A stretch of DNA of 64,000 nucleotides from Edaphochlamys debaryana. Its lineage: Eukaryota; Chlorophyta; Chlorophyceae; Chlamydomonadales. The stretch is taken from contig JAEHOE010000009.1 of assembly GCA_016858145.1 (NCBI GenBank), positions 1,054,001 to 1,118,000 on the forward strand, written 5' to 3'. Below the pieces are notes generated by a model. That model did no database searches. It saw only the letters and a list, made by a program, of their open reading frames with translations, and was not told the origin of the DNA. The stretch's first letter is position 1, and the number at the start of each line of letters is the position of its first letter. The translations under genes were made by a program, and so were the position numbers. Shown piece by piece: positions 22,601 to 34,892 of the stretch.

Positions 22601-24811
22601 GGCAGTACTGCTCTCTCGGCGGCAAGTACAGGTTGGCACTGCTGCTGCAGCGGTCGCCGGTGAACTGAGGGCCGGGGGGGGGACGGGGCGAGGGGAGGGT
22701 GCCGGTATGGAGGGGGGCGGAGGGGTCGTGGTGGAGGTGCGTGGTGGAGGTGAGTGGTGGGTGTGGGGTCAGACAGGGGCCGCGCGTGAACTGGGGTCAT
22801 GGTGGGGCGGCAGAGGGGGCCGTGGGTGCCCACCCACCCAGAGGTTGCAGCGGTTCTTGTAGTCGTGGCGGCAGGCTTGCTTGGCGTTGGGATCGGTCGT
22901 GAAGTTGTACCTGCGGGGAGAGTGGGGAGTAGGGAAGGGGTTCAGAGCCAGGAGATTGATTAACAAACGATGGAAATGCCATGAGTCTAACCAAACGGGC
23001 CTGCAGACGTATCCCTACCCCCCTTCCAATCCCCTTTCTCCTCCCCGCCCCGACCCAGCCAATATCTCGCAGGCAGCCACGCCCGCCCGCGCCCGCAACT
23101 CCCCCTTCACACGCCCCCGGCACCATCTGGCTCCGCATCCACTCGACACCTGGCTGCCCGCTTCCCTCCCCCCTCTCCCCCCTCCACCGTTCCTCCCTCC
23201 CCCTCGCCCCCCACTCACGCCCGGCACGCTTCGAAGTACGAGTTCTGCTGCAGGTCCACCCTGAGGGGGGGAGGGCGGGGGGCGGGGGGGCGGAGGGCGG
23301 GCGCGGGGGGGCGGAGGGCGGGGGTTGGGGGTTGGGGGTTGGGGGTTGGGGGGGCAGGGGGGCGTGGTACTACAATCTTACGGGCGATCTGCCCTCTGGT
23401 AACGGGGTAGTTGCTGCACCCGCAGGGCAAAGGGATCAGCTTTTTAGAGGCAGGGCGTTTTGGGCATGCCATGGAGGAAGGATGGACGCATTCTTCAGCG
23501 GGCAGCGCAAGGACCGTTCGGGTGGAGCCGCAGACCCGCACTCTGCTGTCGTCCACCCACGCTTCTGTCACAGGCCTCAGCGCCTCACTGCTCTTCTGAG
23601 CTGGCTTGCGGCTTGCTGGCCTCACTGAACTCTGATGTCCGCATCCTTCCATATATCTTCCCTCCCTCCTGGATCCGAGCAACGCCTCCCCATTCTGCCG
23701 CACCGATCCGGCCTACCGTGCTTGCAGGGAGCCCGTCTTGGCGACATTGTCTAGCAGGGTCTTGGAAAAGTCACTCTGGAGAGGGGGGCCGGGACGGAGG
23801 TGGGATGGGAGGGATGCAGAGGGGAACACAAGGGCGGTGATGTGCTGGCTAGCCGGTGCGTGGGCCTCGAGCGGCAGGGGACCCCTGTCTGGTTAACATT
23901 GGGGACAAGTGAGCCCCCCCTTCCCCACACATCCCGGACCCAGGATGCCGGTATGAACACAAAGCCGCATCAACGCCTGGAGGCGCAACGTGTACGACGC
24001 ACGAGCCTTGCCCCGTAGCCCAGGTCTGGCTCGTGACTCCGTCCGCACCTTCGCACGCACCTCCACCCCTCCCCCTCCCCCAACCCCCCAACCCCACTGC
24101 CGTAAATGGCATTCCAACCTCCAGCTCCAAGCGATGCTGCAACCCCTGCGGCCCTTACGTTGATGAAGCAGCGGGAGGTCGCGGTCACGGTCCCGTTGGC
24201 GTCCATGACGGCTGGCGAGAACTTGCAAGGAATTGCGGCGGGGCTGGCGGGCGCGCGGTGGCTGGGGGGCGGCCGGTGCTGGCGCGGGGGGCTCCTGCGA
24301 AAGGGCGGCGGGGCGGCGCGGGATTAGTCTTCGGGGGTCAACGGGTTCGAGGCCTTGATCTGTACTGGCGGTTGGGGGTCGCTGAGCAGTTGAGGGGCAA
24401 TCGCGCAGGAATTCCCGCCCTGAAAACCTTTGGTGCTGGAGGGTGCTGGGCACGGAGGAGTGACCAGCGGACCAGTGACGAGCGCGATCCCGAGACAGGG
24501 CTGCCGAGATCAACACGCCTTCCGCAGTAGGTTGCACTTGGAGCCATCATCCTACCTGACGGCGCGCCCTAGCGCCGAGAACGCTGCCTCGCTCCATTGC
24601 CGCTGCGCCCAGGCGGTGGTCCCACTCCTGCGTCGCGAACGGCATCCGGTGTGGCTGAGCTCTTACTGAGAATCCGTGTTCGAGTTAGAGCGACCGCTAG
24701 CAGCAGGGTGTGACGTTGGGCGGGCGAAGTTCATGTCTCTCGGCTCGCCTAAGCCCAGACTTACCCCGCGACCAGCGCAAGGACAATCAAAACGAAAGGC
24801 GTGCTGGCCAT
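19620..24811 (-). CDS. Secreted Cys-rich glycoprotein, paralogue 2
   Basis: Same architecture as the gene at 12767-17854. Exon 1 (24765-24811, 47 nt) encodes the signal peptide MASTPFVLIVLALVAG and ends in phase 2. Exon 2 (24159-24294) encodes a Pro/Arg/His-rich linker, then PCKFSPAVMDANGTVTA. Further exons encode DFSKTLLDNVAKTGS, YNFTTDPNAKQAC, a fused exon with DRCSSSANLYLPP and YCPGSN (two exons in the other paralogues), QKFSLCPTLYKEE, ECVWSEVLLYGGAQNV, GGPLNYGACYWKP, DYMVLPDGTVRPANES, GSTRSNQTQW, NMTDYAALNMCEAAGW, NNYLSYSQGKNVSM and the C-terminus GSEDRCLGVRV (TAG at 19620-19622). The last eleven residues match paralogue 1 exactly. It is predicted secreted and glycosylated, with unknown function. 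Confidence 0.8.
20323..20527. repeat. Near-identical block shared with paralogue 1
   Basis: Partner of 13718-13918. Identity covers both intron and exon sequence, which favours gene conversion over selection on the coding part alone. Confidence 0.8.
22451..22612 (-). repeat. Duplicated exon end plus 5' splice site in intron
   Basis: On the plus strand CACAAGTTGCT(G or T)CCGGGGCAG occurs at 22451 and 22586, 135 bp apart. The copy at 22586 is the 3' edge and donor of the YCPGSN exon of paralogue 2. The copy at 22451 lies further into the next intron and retains the donor. Confidence 0.85.
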
Positions 24812-27683
24812 GGTTGCGAGGTCGTGAGGGAAGCGTTAGAGGAGTGAGCGCCTTAAGAATCCGAACTCGGCCATGCATCTCAGGGCGGTGGTTGATTCTG
24901 CCGCACCCCCGAAGGTGCGCAAATTCGTGCTTGTTCAAAGCAAGCAATTGCGATGTACGGGCTCATGAGGCGTACAGGGTTTTGTGCGCCCCAGGGGCCC
25001 GCGTCGGCCCCGCCCTCTGGCCCGTGCCAACGACTTCCCGGCTTCCGGTTACCGGGCCCTCCCAGCTTCCCACCGCACCTCTGGGCGTTTCGCCGCTGTT
25101 GCCAAGCTTCACCACATGTGTCTGTAGACATCAGCGCGCGCTTGGGCTCATAGTCAAGGCAGGTCAGCAAGCTTCCTGTGAGCGCAGCCAGGGCGGAAGC
25201 AGGGGCACGCCTATATATATATGGCAGGCCTGGGGCGCTTGTCGGGGTTCCTCCCCCTCCCCCCAACAGCGAACCACCTGGTTGCCAAGGGGCAAGAGAG
25301 CTTAGGGAACGTCTGGGGTTGCATAATCAATTTGCGCAGGGTATCTGGGGTCCCTGTCGTGTGGGACTTGGGGCTCAAGTCCAGACGAGAGGAGGAACCA
25401 ACTGTTTACAACTGAACGCTGCACGCGTACGCCGCCTACCCCCCACTGCGCCCCGCACGATTACAGACTGCCACCATGCCCCAGGGCCCTGGCCCTCACT
25501 TAATGCTCTTCTGTGCCTCTTTTTATACCTTCCAAGCCTCAGCACACATTCGTCCTGGCCGTTTGCGCGGGCCTTGGCTTGCGGGGGCAGGCAGGTACTT
25601 CGCACCGGCAAGCAGCTTGGGGAGAATGGGGTTACAAGCGAAGCTTGGGGAGAATGGGGACTGCCAGAGGCTTCCGGGCGCACCCCTACCACTTTCCACG
25701 CGCCCGACCCAACACCCCATCCAAGCTCCGAACGTAGGACAGGCAGCCGGATGCCTCAGACCACCAGAGACGTGGAGCAAAGGCGTCAGCAGACGCGTGG
25801 GCTTGCCTCCTGCCTCCTACCCCCACCCTGCCCCCACCCACGGAGAGGACGGCGACGCCGACATATTTCCTGGACGCTGTCGCTAAACACATGGCAGTTG
25901 CATCACGGTCGCAGTCTCCTGACGGAGTGCGGCAGTGTCCTGCCCGTGTACACTAGCCTGCCGCTGCACCCCGGGGTTATACCCTCACTCAGCGCCCAGG
26001 AACCCTTAGTCCCGCACCCCTCTGCTGCTGCTGCACCCTAGCTATAGCAGCTGTGGCCCCATGGCACGGCATGACATAGCCTGCTGTGCAGGCAATGGTT
26101 GTGATGCGTAGCGCGTACGAAGCATGACCCGCTGGTTAGCGTTGTTGTGGATGGCGGCTCAGACGCCGGATATGCCCTGACTCAGGGAGCCGTGTCCCGC
26201 TTGGCCTGAGTGTAGCCGCCGGTCACTAGGACCAGGCCTCCGCGTAACTGGAAGTAACTGCCGTGTCGGACAGATGAGTAGGATCTGACTCCGCAGTCAG
26301 ACAGTCGGTCGTTATCCTTACGAATGCTTCCATTTGTCAGACTGGCAAGACGGATCTGCCCATGACTAAGTTGACACCTTCCGCTAGCTGCGGATGACAC
26401 ATCTTCCAGTAGTTTCGGTTGTACGGCACTAGGGCTCCGCCGATCCCATATAAGGCGGCCATTCCCCATTGTTCTGGGAGTCACGTTGAGGAGAACTCCG
26501 GGCTCCCGGGCCGAGCACCGATAGCGCTCTACCTATGCTTCTGTTGTAACGCCCCAGCGGCCATACTGTTTCTCTGCCTCCGAGCCTTAGCTCCTGCTGC
26601 ACGGGTCACAGTCCCGGTGCGCAGGCTAGGCCACGCTCCCGTACAGTGTACAGCCCTGTACTGCCTCGTACTGCTGCCTCGTACCCGGCCAGGCTGTGCC
26701 CCGACACCCCTGAGCCGCCGGTCCCAGCTTACCCCACGGGCTCACAGTCCCGTTACTCTGCCTCTCTGCCTCACTCAGGCCCCACTATGGCCCCAGAGCC
26801 TACATTAGGATAGCAGTGCAGTGATACTCTAGTGCGGTCCCAGCGCACTGCCGCTCCGCAGTATCCGTCCCCTACCACTACCACAGCCCCGTTACCTTCC
26901 GCCTATGCTTCCGCACCCGCTTTACCCTGTCCCACTCTGGAGTCCCCCTTTCTGTGCTCCTATCCCTACCCCCTACCCCCAGGGCTGTGCGGTACCGTAC
27001 CTGCACCCGTACGTACCAGTCTCCCAGCCCTGACTGGGCGGACTCCCGTGTCCCGCAGGGTGTCACCCTACCCCTGGGGTCCCGCTAGTCCGTCCCGCTG
27101 CCCACTCGGCGGTGTGCCGCTTCCTGTGGTGACCCAGCCATAACGGTCTAGGGCGCTCTGTGGTCGGTTGCTGCCTCACCCCTCAGTCGCGAAAAAGTTG
27201 GCTGGGTGGTTGGCGGCGCCCTCCCGGCGCGCGGGTCGACAACGCCCGCCGCGACACCCCCGCGCTTGAGACTAATCGTTCCCGCAGAGTGTGTATCTCT
27301 GAGTCGTTGTGGTCGCGAGTTGTCCTGGGACTCGCCGACATGTGTCGCGCCGCGACTTCGGTTGTACCTTGAGCCCACGGCTCAAATGTCCGGTAGCCTC
27401 GTCAGCTTCAGCTCACTGCACTTAACGCAAAAGGTAGGCTCACGACCGCACAGGACGACGACTGGAACCGGACGGCCAACCACCCTCGGCCCACCCCGGT
27501 TCCCCCTTCCGTAGGCAAACGCGGAAATTGACGCAGTCTGTGTGTAGCGATGCGAGCAGCTTCCCTCGATGGACGAGACGTACTCGAGGTCCGTCCTGAT
27601 CGGGGCCTTATGGCGAAGGCACCGCCCGCCGGACGATCATAAGCAAGTGCAACACGGTCACGCCTCAGCCCAAACCAGTCACA
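24812..27683. other. Divergent intergenic region (shared promoter region)
   Basis: This 2.9-kb region separates the divergently transcribed paralogues 2 and 3. A TATATATATATGG run at about 25211-25223 is the only obvious core-promoter-like element, but it is far from both start codons. The region is less GC-biased around 26.1-26.5 kb. No gene, tRNA or transposon was recognised. Confidence 0.5.
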
Positions 27684-30600
27684 ATGGCGTCACGCATCGC
27701 TCCCATCGTTCTCTTTCTAGTCGCGGTCTTCGTCGCCGTGAGCTCGGCGTGAGTCTTGCCGTGGGCATGAACATGCTTTCGCCGCTCGGCCCTACACGTT
27801 TTAGCCTGGAGCAACTCAATTGTGTCGCTGCGGATCATACCAACGTCGCATACCTCGCCTCCCGCACGCTGCGTCGCAGAAAGAAGATACCGCCATGCCG
27901 CTTCACGCCGGCCGTCGTCAACGCGAACGGCACAGTCACGGCTCCGTCGCGATGCGGAATCAACGTGAGAGTCGCTGGGGAGTCGGAGAGGGGTAGAGGC
28001 GTGCCGAGGAGGCGTGCGTCGCCTGATACAACTGTCTGGGAAGCTCGTTCGTCGGCGTACGGCTGGAGAGCAGACCTCCGTCCCTGCTGGTTTAGCATTT
28101 GGTCGCTACTAGTGGCTCACGCCCGGCTCATGCATCCACACGCTTTGTTGCCTCGCCGTATCATGGCACGCCTTGACCGCCACACCGCACGTACGCCCTC
28201 GCCCCTTGCACTCCCCACGGGCCGCCCCATGCACCCCTTCGCACCCCCTCGCACACCTCGCCCTCCTCGCCACCCCTCGCCCTCTCACCGTCGGCCAAGA
28301 ATGCGACGCCAGAACACCGCGGCACCAGCCACGTCCCGTTGTCTATAACAGCCCTCGCACCTCCCACCCCTCCCTCTGCCAAGGTCCTCCTTTCCTTGCG
28401 TATGCCCCGCCCCGCCCATCCCTCCCAGGGCAACTTCACCGACGTCATCGCCAAGGCCGTGGAGAAGTTTGGCTCTCCCCAGGCCAAGTGAGTCGCACGC
28501 AGGATTCTACGGTAGAGTCCTCCTGATCCTAGCGAGATCATATGCATGGCAACACCCAGCCGCATACATGTACATGTACGCGCTGACAGCACGACCTCAA
28601 GCGTGGACAGAAGCGTGCGGATACGCACCCCGAAGCCGTCCTGCTCAAGCAAGGCAGTGGAGCATGGGCGAAGACAGCCGGAGGGGTATCTGCGGGTTCC
28701 TTCAACGCCCTCCAGCGTGCCGGTGACTCACTCTCTCCCCTTGTCACCCGCTACCTCGGTCCCTTCTGCCCCGGGCCCCCCATCCGGCAGGGCTGACTTC
28801 ATGAACAGGAACAGCAGCCGCATCTGCAACTCGTGAGCCGGGGGTGAACCGATTGACCTCCGCTAGTAGCCAATACTAGCGGCGCCAGGACCCACCACGC
28901 CATCAGACTGTCTCAGGCCCCCCTGGTTTTCGTGGCCGGCCCAGTCAACCTCCCGCGTCCATGCTCAACAACCTCTTCCATCCCCTACCTCCACCCGAAC
29001 CCGGGACCCCCTCCCACGTAGGTACAACGTGTCGTCGGGTGACCCTGCCGCAAAGCAGGCCTGCCAGGCCGACCGCGCCAACCGCTGCCACGTGTTCGCG
29101 GTGGGTGCGAAGGGTCCATCCCACTGCATGTATGCGTAATGATGATTGATGCATGACTGCGTCCGCAGTGGGTGCAGAAGCGGGTGCGGGGGGAATCTGC
29201 TCCCCCCGTGGCAAACACGGCCCACAGGGGCTCCGAAGGGTTCCATCGCGTGCATGGATTAGTTGTCCGCAAGCGGCCCGGCGGGCGCTCGGGGTGTCTC
29301 CTGCCATCACGGCCTGCCTGATCAAGGCATTCGCAAGGAGGCTTGGGTGGGAGCTGGTGGTTGCTGCCCGCACGCACGTACGGGCTTTGCCCCTCCCCGC
29401 GCACCCAGCAGCCCCTCTTCAGCCTTCCACCGTGAAGCCCTAAACCCTGCGTCCGCCGCCCCTGCCTTCGCCCTCCTCTCGAACCCTCGCAGGCCACGGG
29501 AACCTTGTGCCTGACGGACATGCCGGTACGCACGTACGGGATCACATGAAGGGCTGCGGCTGAAGTATGCACCGAACGTGTGGAGTCCCAATGTCTGCGG
29601 ACGCTGCGCGCCTTCGTTATCCCTTCCCCTCGTTGCCCTGCTGCGCGCAGAGCTACCTCAGCATGAAGCTCGTCCAGTGCGAGGGCTCCAACTTGTGAGG
29701 GGGGGGACTAGGGGGCATTGCCACTGCGTGGGGGGACTAGGGGGCATTGCCACTGCGTGAAGGCCGTACTGTGTATGGTCCCTGGGGAGGGGGTGATAGG
29801 GGGCTGAGCCCCAAAGCGGGCGGTGGCTGGCGTGCCCTTGTCACAGCGCCGGCTCTCTCACCAGCCGGCCTCGCTCCTGCGCCTCGACCACATTGTCTCC
29901 CTCACCTGTCCCTCCTCCCCACGGCACCCCACCCGCCCCATTCCCTTTCCCCCCAGCTGGAAGTTCAACAAGTGCCTCAGCTACTACGTTGACGAGTGAG
30001 TACGGCAGTAGTACGGCAGCAGTACGGCACGCCCATTCGGCCCATACCATACCTACCAGGCAGGCCCCTGCCGCTCTCCTGCCCCATCCGCTCCCGGGAT
30101 CGCTCCCCGCTCTCACCTCCTCCTCATCCATCCCCCCTCGCCCTGCCCGCTCCCCGCTTGCTCCCCGCCCCATCTCCATCCCACCCCCAAGGTGCGACGC
30201 TGACCCCGACTGCGTGTGGAGCGAGGCGCTGTACCACCGCGGGGCCCAGAACGTGGAGACCGAGCGCAACAAGACCGAGGTACGGACGTACCATCATGGT
30301 GTCATGTGTGACGGGCCGGGTTGCGAGTTGGGGGCAGGCGGGGTGTGGCGATGTGGGGGTGGGATGCGTGCACCGCCGGCGTTGGGGCGGGCAGCGGTAA
30401 GCCATCCTGGTGCTCCCTTCGTCTTGGAACGAGTGTTGTGGGTCCAGAGCTCCAGACTTGTTTGACATGCACGACAACCGCCTGTTCCGGGCCCAAGCCA
30501 TTTCACCCCGTCTTCCCCGCCCCCCCATCCCCCAGGCCAGGATTGGCGGCCCCCTGCTCCGGGGCGCGTGCTACTGGAAGCCCCTGGTGGGTCCCCCGTG

Positions 30601-32708
30601 CGCATGCACGGTGCGAGTAGCGGTAGCTCCAGAGGACTGCCGTGCCCCGTGTGCCCGACATGGTGCTGATGGAGCTGGGCAGAGCTCCGGGGATGGCTCG
30701 TCACACTGAATCTGACGCTCTCAACATTGTGCATCCTCGTTCCCTGCCGCCCTCAGCCCGAGTACGCCCTCATGGAGAACGGCACCATGCGGAACAGCAC
30801 CGAGTACAACTCATGGTGGGGCCTGGCTGGGGAGGGACCGGGGAGGGGGGTCTGGGAGGGGCTGGGAGGGGCTGGGAGAGGCTGGGAGGGGCTGCACTGC
30901 TTGTGCGGGGCGTTGGGCAGAATGCGTGGGGGTAGGCCCGGTAGGTGACGGTGCGGCGTGCGCTTCACTACTTCGTCGCTTGGCTCCCTGGCACCGCTCG
31001 CCGGGCTACATCCTTTCTGCTCGTGCAGTTGACTCAATCAAGTTGCGCTTTGCCGGTTCTCAGTCTCCCTGCTGCCCTTGTGCGTGCGCAGGCTGACAGC
31101 CCTCATTGGCGACCCCAAGTCCAACCAGACCGCATGGTGAGCGGGGTGGAGCCCAGGAGCTTGCTGTGGACGTGTTCGTGGCTACTGGGGCTATAGACAT
31201 GCTGCGTGCCTGCTGTCTGCTGTTTTGAGGTCTGGATGGATTCAAGGGTTAGGTGACCTGAGCGCGGATGCGGCTTGGGTTAGTTTGGCCCGGCGCCTTG
31301 CGTGGCCTCGAGGGCTGACCAGTGTGCGGTTTGACTGTTGGTGGTTTCCAGGGAGGCGGCGCGCGGCACGTGCTCGTACGCGAAGACGTCGTACGCCCGC
31401 AACTCGTACACGTCCACGTGCTCTTCCTTCAACACTAAGGTGGTGCCTGGCGGTGAGTACGAACCCGCCAAGGTCCGATCTGGCAACTCAGAGTGGTGTC
31501 TGGCCCCTGCCTGCCTCCCGTCCCGGTTTTCTGGCCCCCCATGTTCTAGCATGGCAGAGCCAGCTCAAGCTGACGCACAGACACACTGAGTGTGCAGAAG
31601 AACGCCAAGCGACGACAGCTGATTGTTGGCCGTTGTTGGGGGCATGCTACCGCTTGCACGAGCGACCCTTCACACACCGTTGCCCCTGCCCCTCGATCCC
31701 CCCCGCAGGCCGTGAGCTGGACATCACTGACAACGAAACCGCGGCCAAGTGCGACGCCGCGGGCTGGTGGGTGGGGCGGGCCCAGACGGGCCCGGGCAGG
31801 GCAATGGCAGGCCCACGTTGGGCCCACGCATGTTTAGGGGCCCGTCGAAAGGCCGTCTGTTGCGTGTGGTGGTGCCACTCTCCCGCGCCGCACGCGCTCC
31901 GTCCCTTATGCACTTGCTTGCATCGCACCTCGCACGCATGCTTGAAGCCTCTTACCCCACGCAGGCTTCGACTGTTGAGGCCAGTCACAAATCCCACAAT
32001 TGCCGCCGTTTGCGGGCGCAGCGGCAGCTTGTCCCCCACGGGCCTCACCCCCCCACCCCGCCGTCCCCGCAGCACGGTCACGTGGGTCAGCAACGCCATC
32101 CGGGTCGCCCTGGGCCAGAACGTCACCCTGACCAGCTACACGGTGAGGAGACTGGGCCGGGGCGTGTGTTCGCTTCGGAGGGGGGCCAAAGGGCTACACG
32201 GCTGCCCCAGTGCCCTCTACCATTTGGGAAGGGTCATCCCGCTCTTTGCCTCAAGTCCCCCCTCCCCGCCCTCCGCCTCTCCCCCCCCCCCAGTGCTCGT
32301 CCAACCAGGCCTACCTGAACAACCTCATGTACGACCCCGTCAAGGACCGCAGGTGCGGCCCTCGTAGGCTTGGGGGGGAGGGGGAAGGGGAGAACGGAGG
32401 GTGGGCGAGGAGGTGGGGGGGAAGGGGGAGGAAAGGGGCCTGGGAGTGCTTGCCTGCGCCTGCCTGAGCTCTTCCGCCTTGATCCGCAGGCTCCAGCGGT
32501 TGCCTACGGCCGATCCTTAGCAGTCCGATCCTTTCATTCTCCCTTCGTTCCCCATTTTCCTCTCGCCTACCGGTATCTACCCCTCACCCCCTCTCTCCTC
32601 CCCTCACCTCTCCCCCTCCTCCCCCCCAGGCTCATCATGCACCTAAACAGCTGCACCAACCCCGCGGTGCAGGTCAGCGAGGAGCGCTGCAACGCCGTGC
32701 GGGTGTAG
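27684..32708 (+). CDS. Secreted Cys-rich glycoprotein, paralogue 3
   Basis: Seventeen exons join in frame to 345 residues: 27684-27748, 27880-27964, 28429-28487, 28809-28832, 29022-29100, 29493-29525, 29651-29694, 29957-29995, 30192-30279, 30536-30586, 30757-30815, 31092-31136, 31352-31452, 31709-31766, 32073-32142, 32294-32352, 32630-32708. The signal peptide is MASRIAPIVLFLVAVFVAVSS. The mature part has about ten N-glycosylation sequons and many Cys. Shared landmarks are PCRFTPAVVNANGTV, AKQACQADRANRC, CDADPDCVWSEALY, GGPLLRGACYWKP, EAARGTCSYAKTSY, KCDAAGW, VALGQNVTLTSY, YLNNLMYDPVKD and the C-terminal SEERCNAVRV. Unlike paralogues 1 and 2 it lacks the Pro-rich linker after the signal peptide. 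Intron positions and phases match the minus-strand paralogues. It is likely extracellular, with function not recognisable. Confidence 0.9.
29696..29760 (+). repeat. 29-30 bp tandem duplication in intron
   Basis: GGGGGGACTAGGGGGCATTG followed by CCACTGCGTG is repeated twice directly after the donor at 29694/29695 of paralogue 3. Confidence 0.9.
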
Positions 32709-33508
32709 AGGAGGAGGAAGTAAGGGCCGGATCCAGGTGCGGTACAACCTTGACCTGGATCTGGATCCCCAATCCCGCTTGACTCACGGGTCGAGGAGCG
32801 CTGCAACGCATTGCCGGTGCAGAGGAGGTGGACGACGAGGCGCAGGAATGGAGGATGGAGCGGACAGGAGCGGACTAGCGCCTGCGGGCGGACGGATCTC
32901 CGCTGGATCTGGATCTGATGACCCTGGGCTGAAACGTCGTGGGCGGTGCGTCCTTCGTAGTCTGTGGGCAGGGCGGATCTTTTGCAATGCAACGTGGTCA
33001 TCACCACGCAACTTGATAAATAGCCGTTACTGTGGTGGCCCGGTGTGTGCGGGAAAGAATCAAGTTTTTGACTTCAGTACGGGCCTTCGGCGCCGTCCCC
33101 CGTTCCTCTGCGGGCCCCTGAGAAGTGCCTTCACCCTTTGCACCTCTGCGTGTGAAGCTGTTCCCATCATCATGCAAGACAAGTGCTGTTCATAAATGTT
33201 GTCATGGTCCAAGCAACAGTACATTCCTGTTGCAGCCTCGTCCGCGTGCTGGTGTGGACGGGAGTTCCCCCGTTCCTGGCCGCCGGGTGACTGGGGCAGT
33301 GGGGCCCCCGTTCCCCCGGGCCCCGGGCCCCTTGTAATGGGGCCACCAATGTGACACCAGCCACCGTAACGTGTCCATGGCCCCTGCCTGCCCTGCTGGC
33401 TTTGCTTATCACGTAACCTCGTCCCCGTTTCCCATTCCCCTGCCTGGGTCACGTGTTACAAACCGAGGCCATAGCACTCTTACTTGATACATTCAGCCCT
33501 GTGGTATC
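32709..33508. other. Intergenic region with copy of the preceding exon end
   Basis: This is the 3' flank of paralogue 3. At about 32793-32830 the sequence GAGGAGCGCTGCAACGC...GTGCAGAGGAGG repeats the last coding bases and stop region of the gene (32677-32715), about 116 bp downstream. A possible TGTAA lies near 33333. No gene is supported. Confidence 0.6.
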
Positions 33509-34680
33509 ATGCTGGGGGCATTCGCAGTTCGTGCTTTGCCTCGGGCGCCATGCAACATCGGCAACCGAAGGCCACGCGCCTACCCCGCTAGGACGCCAGC
33601 TGCGAAGAATCGTGTACGGCTAGTCGCAACCAGGGCGTCTCGGCGAGCGGGCACCAGCGCGAACGGCCTCGATGTCCCCAACTTGAGCTCAATTCTGGGC
33701 AAGGCCATGAACGGCAAGTGCGCGGAGTCCGCAATACTTGCTAGACCGCTGCAAGAAACGCAAGCCGAGCAAGGAGCGCACCTGCCTAGCCCCAGATAGC
33801 CCTCCCCCTCACACATTGTTCCCCCCGCTCCGCTCCCCGCCTCCCAGATGAGCTGCTGCGGGCCAAGGACCTGGAGGAGCTGGAGCTCGCATACATGCGG
33901 CACGCGAGCGAGTTGGATATCATTGCGCTCTGCACCACGTGGTCCCGACTGGCGAGGCTGGGCGTCTCGGGCCGCTTCGCGCAGGTCGACCCAGCCGCGC
34001 CCCCGTTCGCTCGCAAGTATCTGCTCTCCAAGACGCTGGCCCGCGTCCCGTACATGGACCTGCGCCAGGTGGCGAACGTGCTGTGGGCCATGGGTGAGTT
34101 CAGTGCAGGGGGAGAGCCTGCAGCGTCAGGCTGAGTCGGGTCTCGTGATGGCGGGAGGTGGACGCACGGCCTGAAGCTAGCACACATTCTTGCTTTGCCT
34201 CGGATTGCCCCCTCAGGCAAGCTCCGTCTCAAGCTGGAGGATGAGCAGCACGGGCCCCTCCTGGCCGAGTACATTGAGGACCGCGTGCAGGAGCTGCTGG
34301 AGGCCAGGCGGGGGTTCGACTACGAGGCGCACGGGCCGCAGCTCTGGTGCGTCTCACACCCGATTGGGCTGCCAGGGCAGTCCTCGGTGTTTACAATGAA
34401 GGACCCCCCTGGGGTCACAGCGCTGAACGCTGGGGCCAAGCGACCCACCTCACGGGCTTGCCCCCTGCAAGCCAGAACGCAAGTCCCTGTCATAACTTGC
34501 ACTGACCACACTCAGGTCCCACCTTAGTCCTTGGCACGCAATGACCATGCTCAACGTGTATCGATGGCCCCTCCTCGGCCGCGCCTCCTACCAGTAACCG
34601 TTCACCGTTCATCATGTGCTCACACTGTTGGCCGTACACCTCTCGATCCTGGCTCTCCCGACCCCACATTCACTCCCACT

Positions 34681-34875
34681 CTGCGGCTCCCTCCCGTTTG
34701 TTATGCGCCGCAGAGGACTATGTCCCCTTTCCGCAAGGTGCACATCCCATCAAACGCCACGTGTAGCTCACCCGGTCCCCGCCCCTGCCCTGCGGCTCCC
34801 TCCCGTTTGTTATGCGCCGCCGGGCGAACCCCCCCCCCCCCCCTGCGGCTCCCTCCCGTTTGTTATGCGCCGCAG
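34681..34875 (-). repeat. Triplicated hairpin unit in LINE 3' region
   Basis: A 31-33 bp unit (starts CTGCGGCTCCC, ends GCGCCGCAG) occurs at 34681-34712, 34790-34820 and 34843-34875. The unit ends CTGCGGC and GCCGCAG are complementary, so each can form a stem of about 7 bp (the second copy has the right arm altered in its last bases). It lies just after the ORF2 stop. Confidence 0.9.
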
Positions 34876-34892
34876 GGTGTGCCCCGCCTCCA

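Noticed and set aside
25206..25224. TATATATATATGG as a TATA box for paralogue 2 or 3
   Set aside because: It lies about 400 bp from one start codon and 2.4 kb from the other, with no 5' UTR evidence. Noted only as a simple AT run.
31225..32367. Plus-strand open frame of 380 codons inside secreted paralogue 3
   Set aside because: It spans several introns in a frame different from the paralogue-supported exons; no motifs.
34681..34875. CRISPR-like array
   Set aside because: Only three units with unequal spacing, lying in the 3' region of a eukaryotic LINE; no cas genes.
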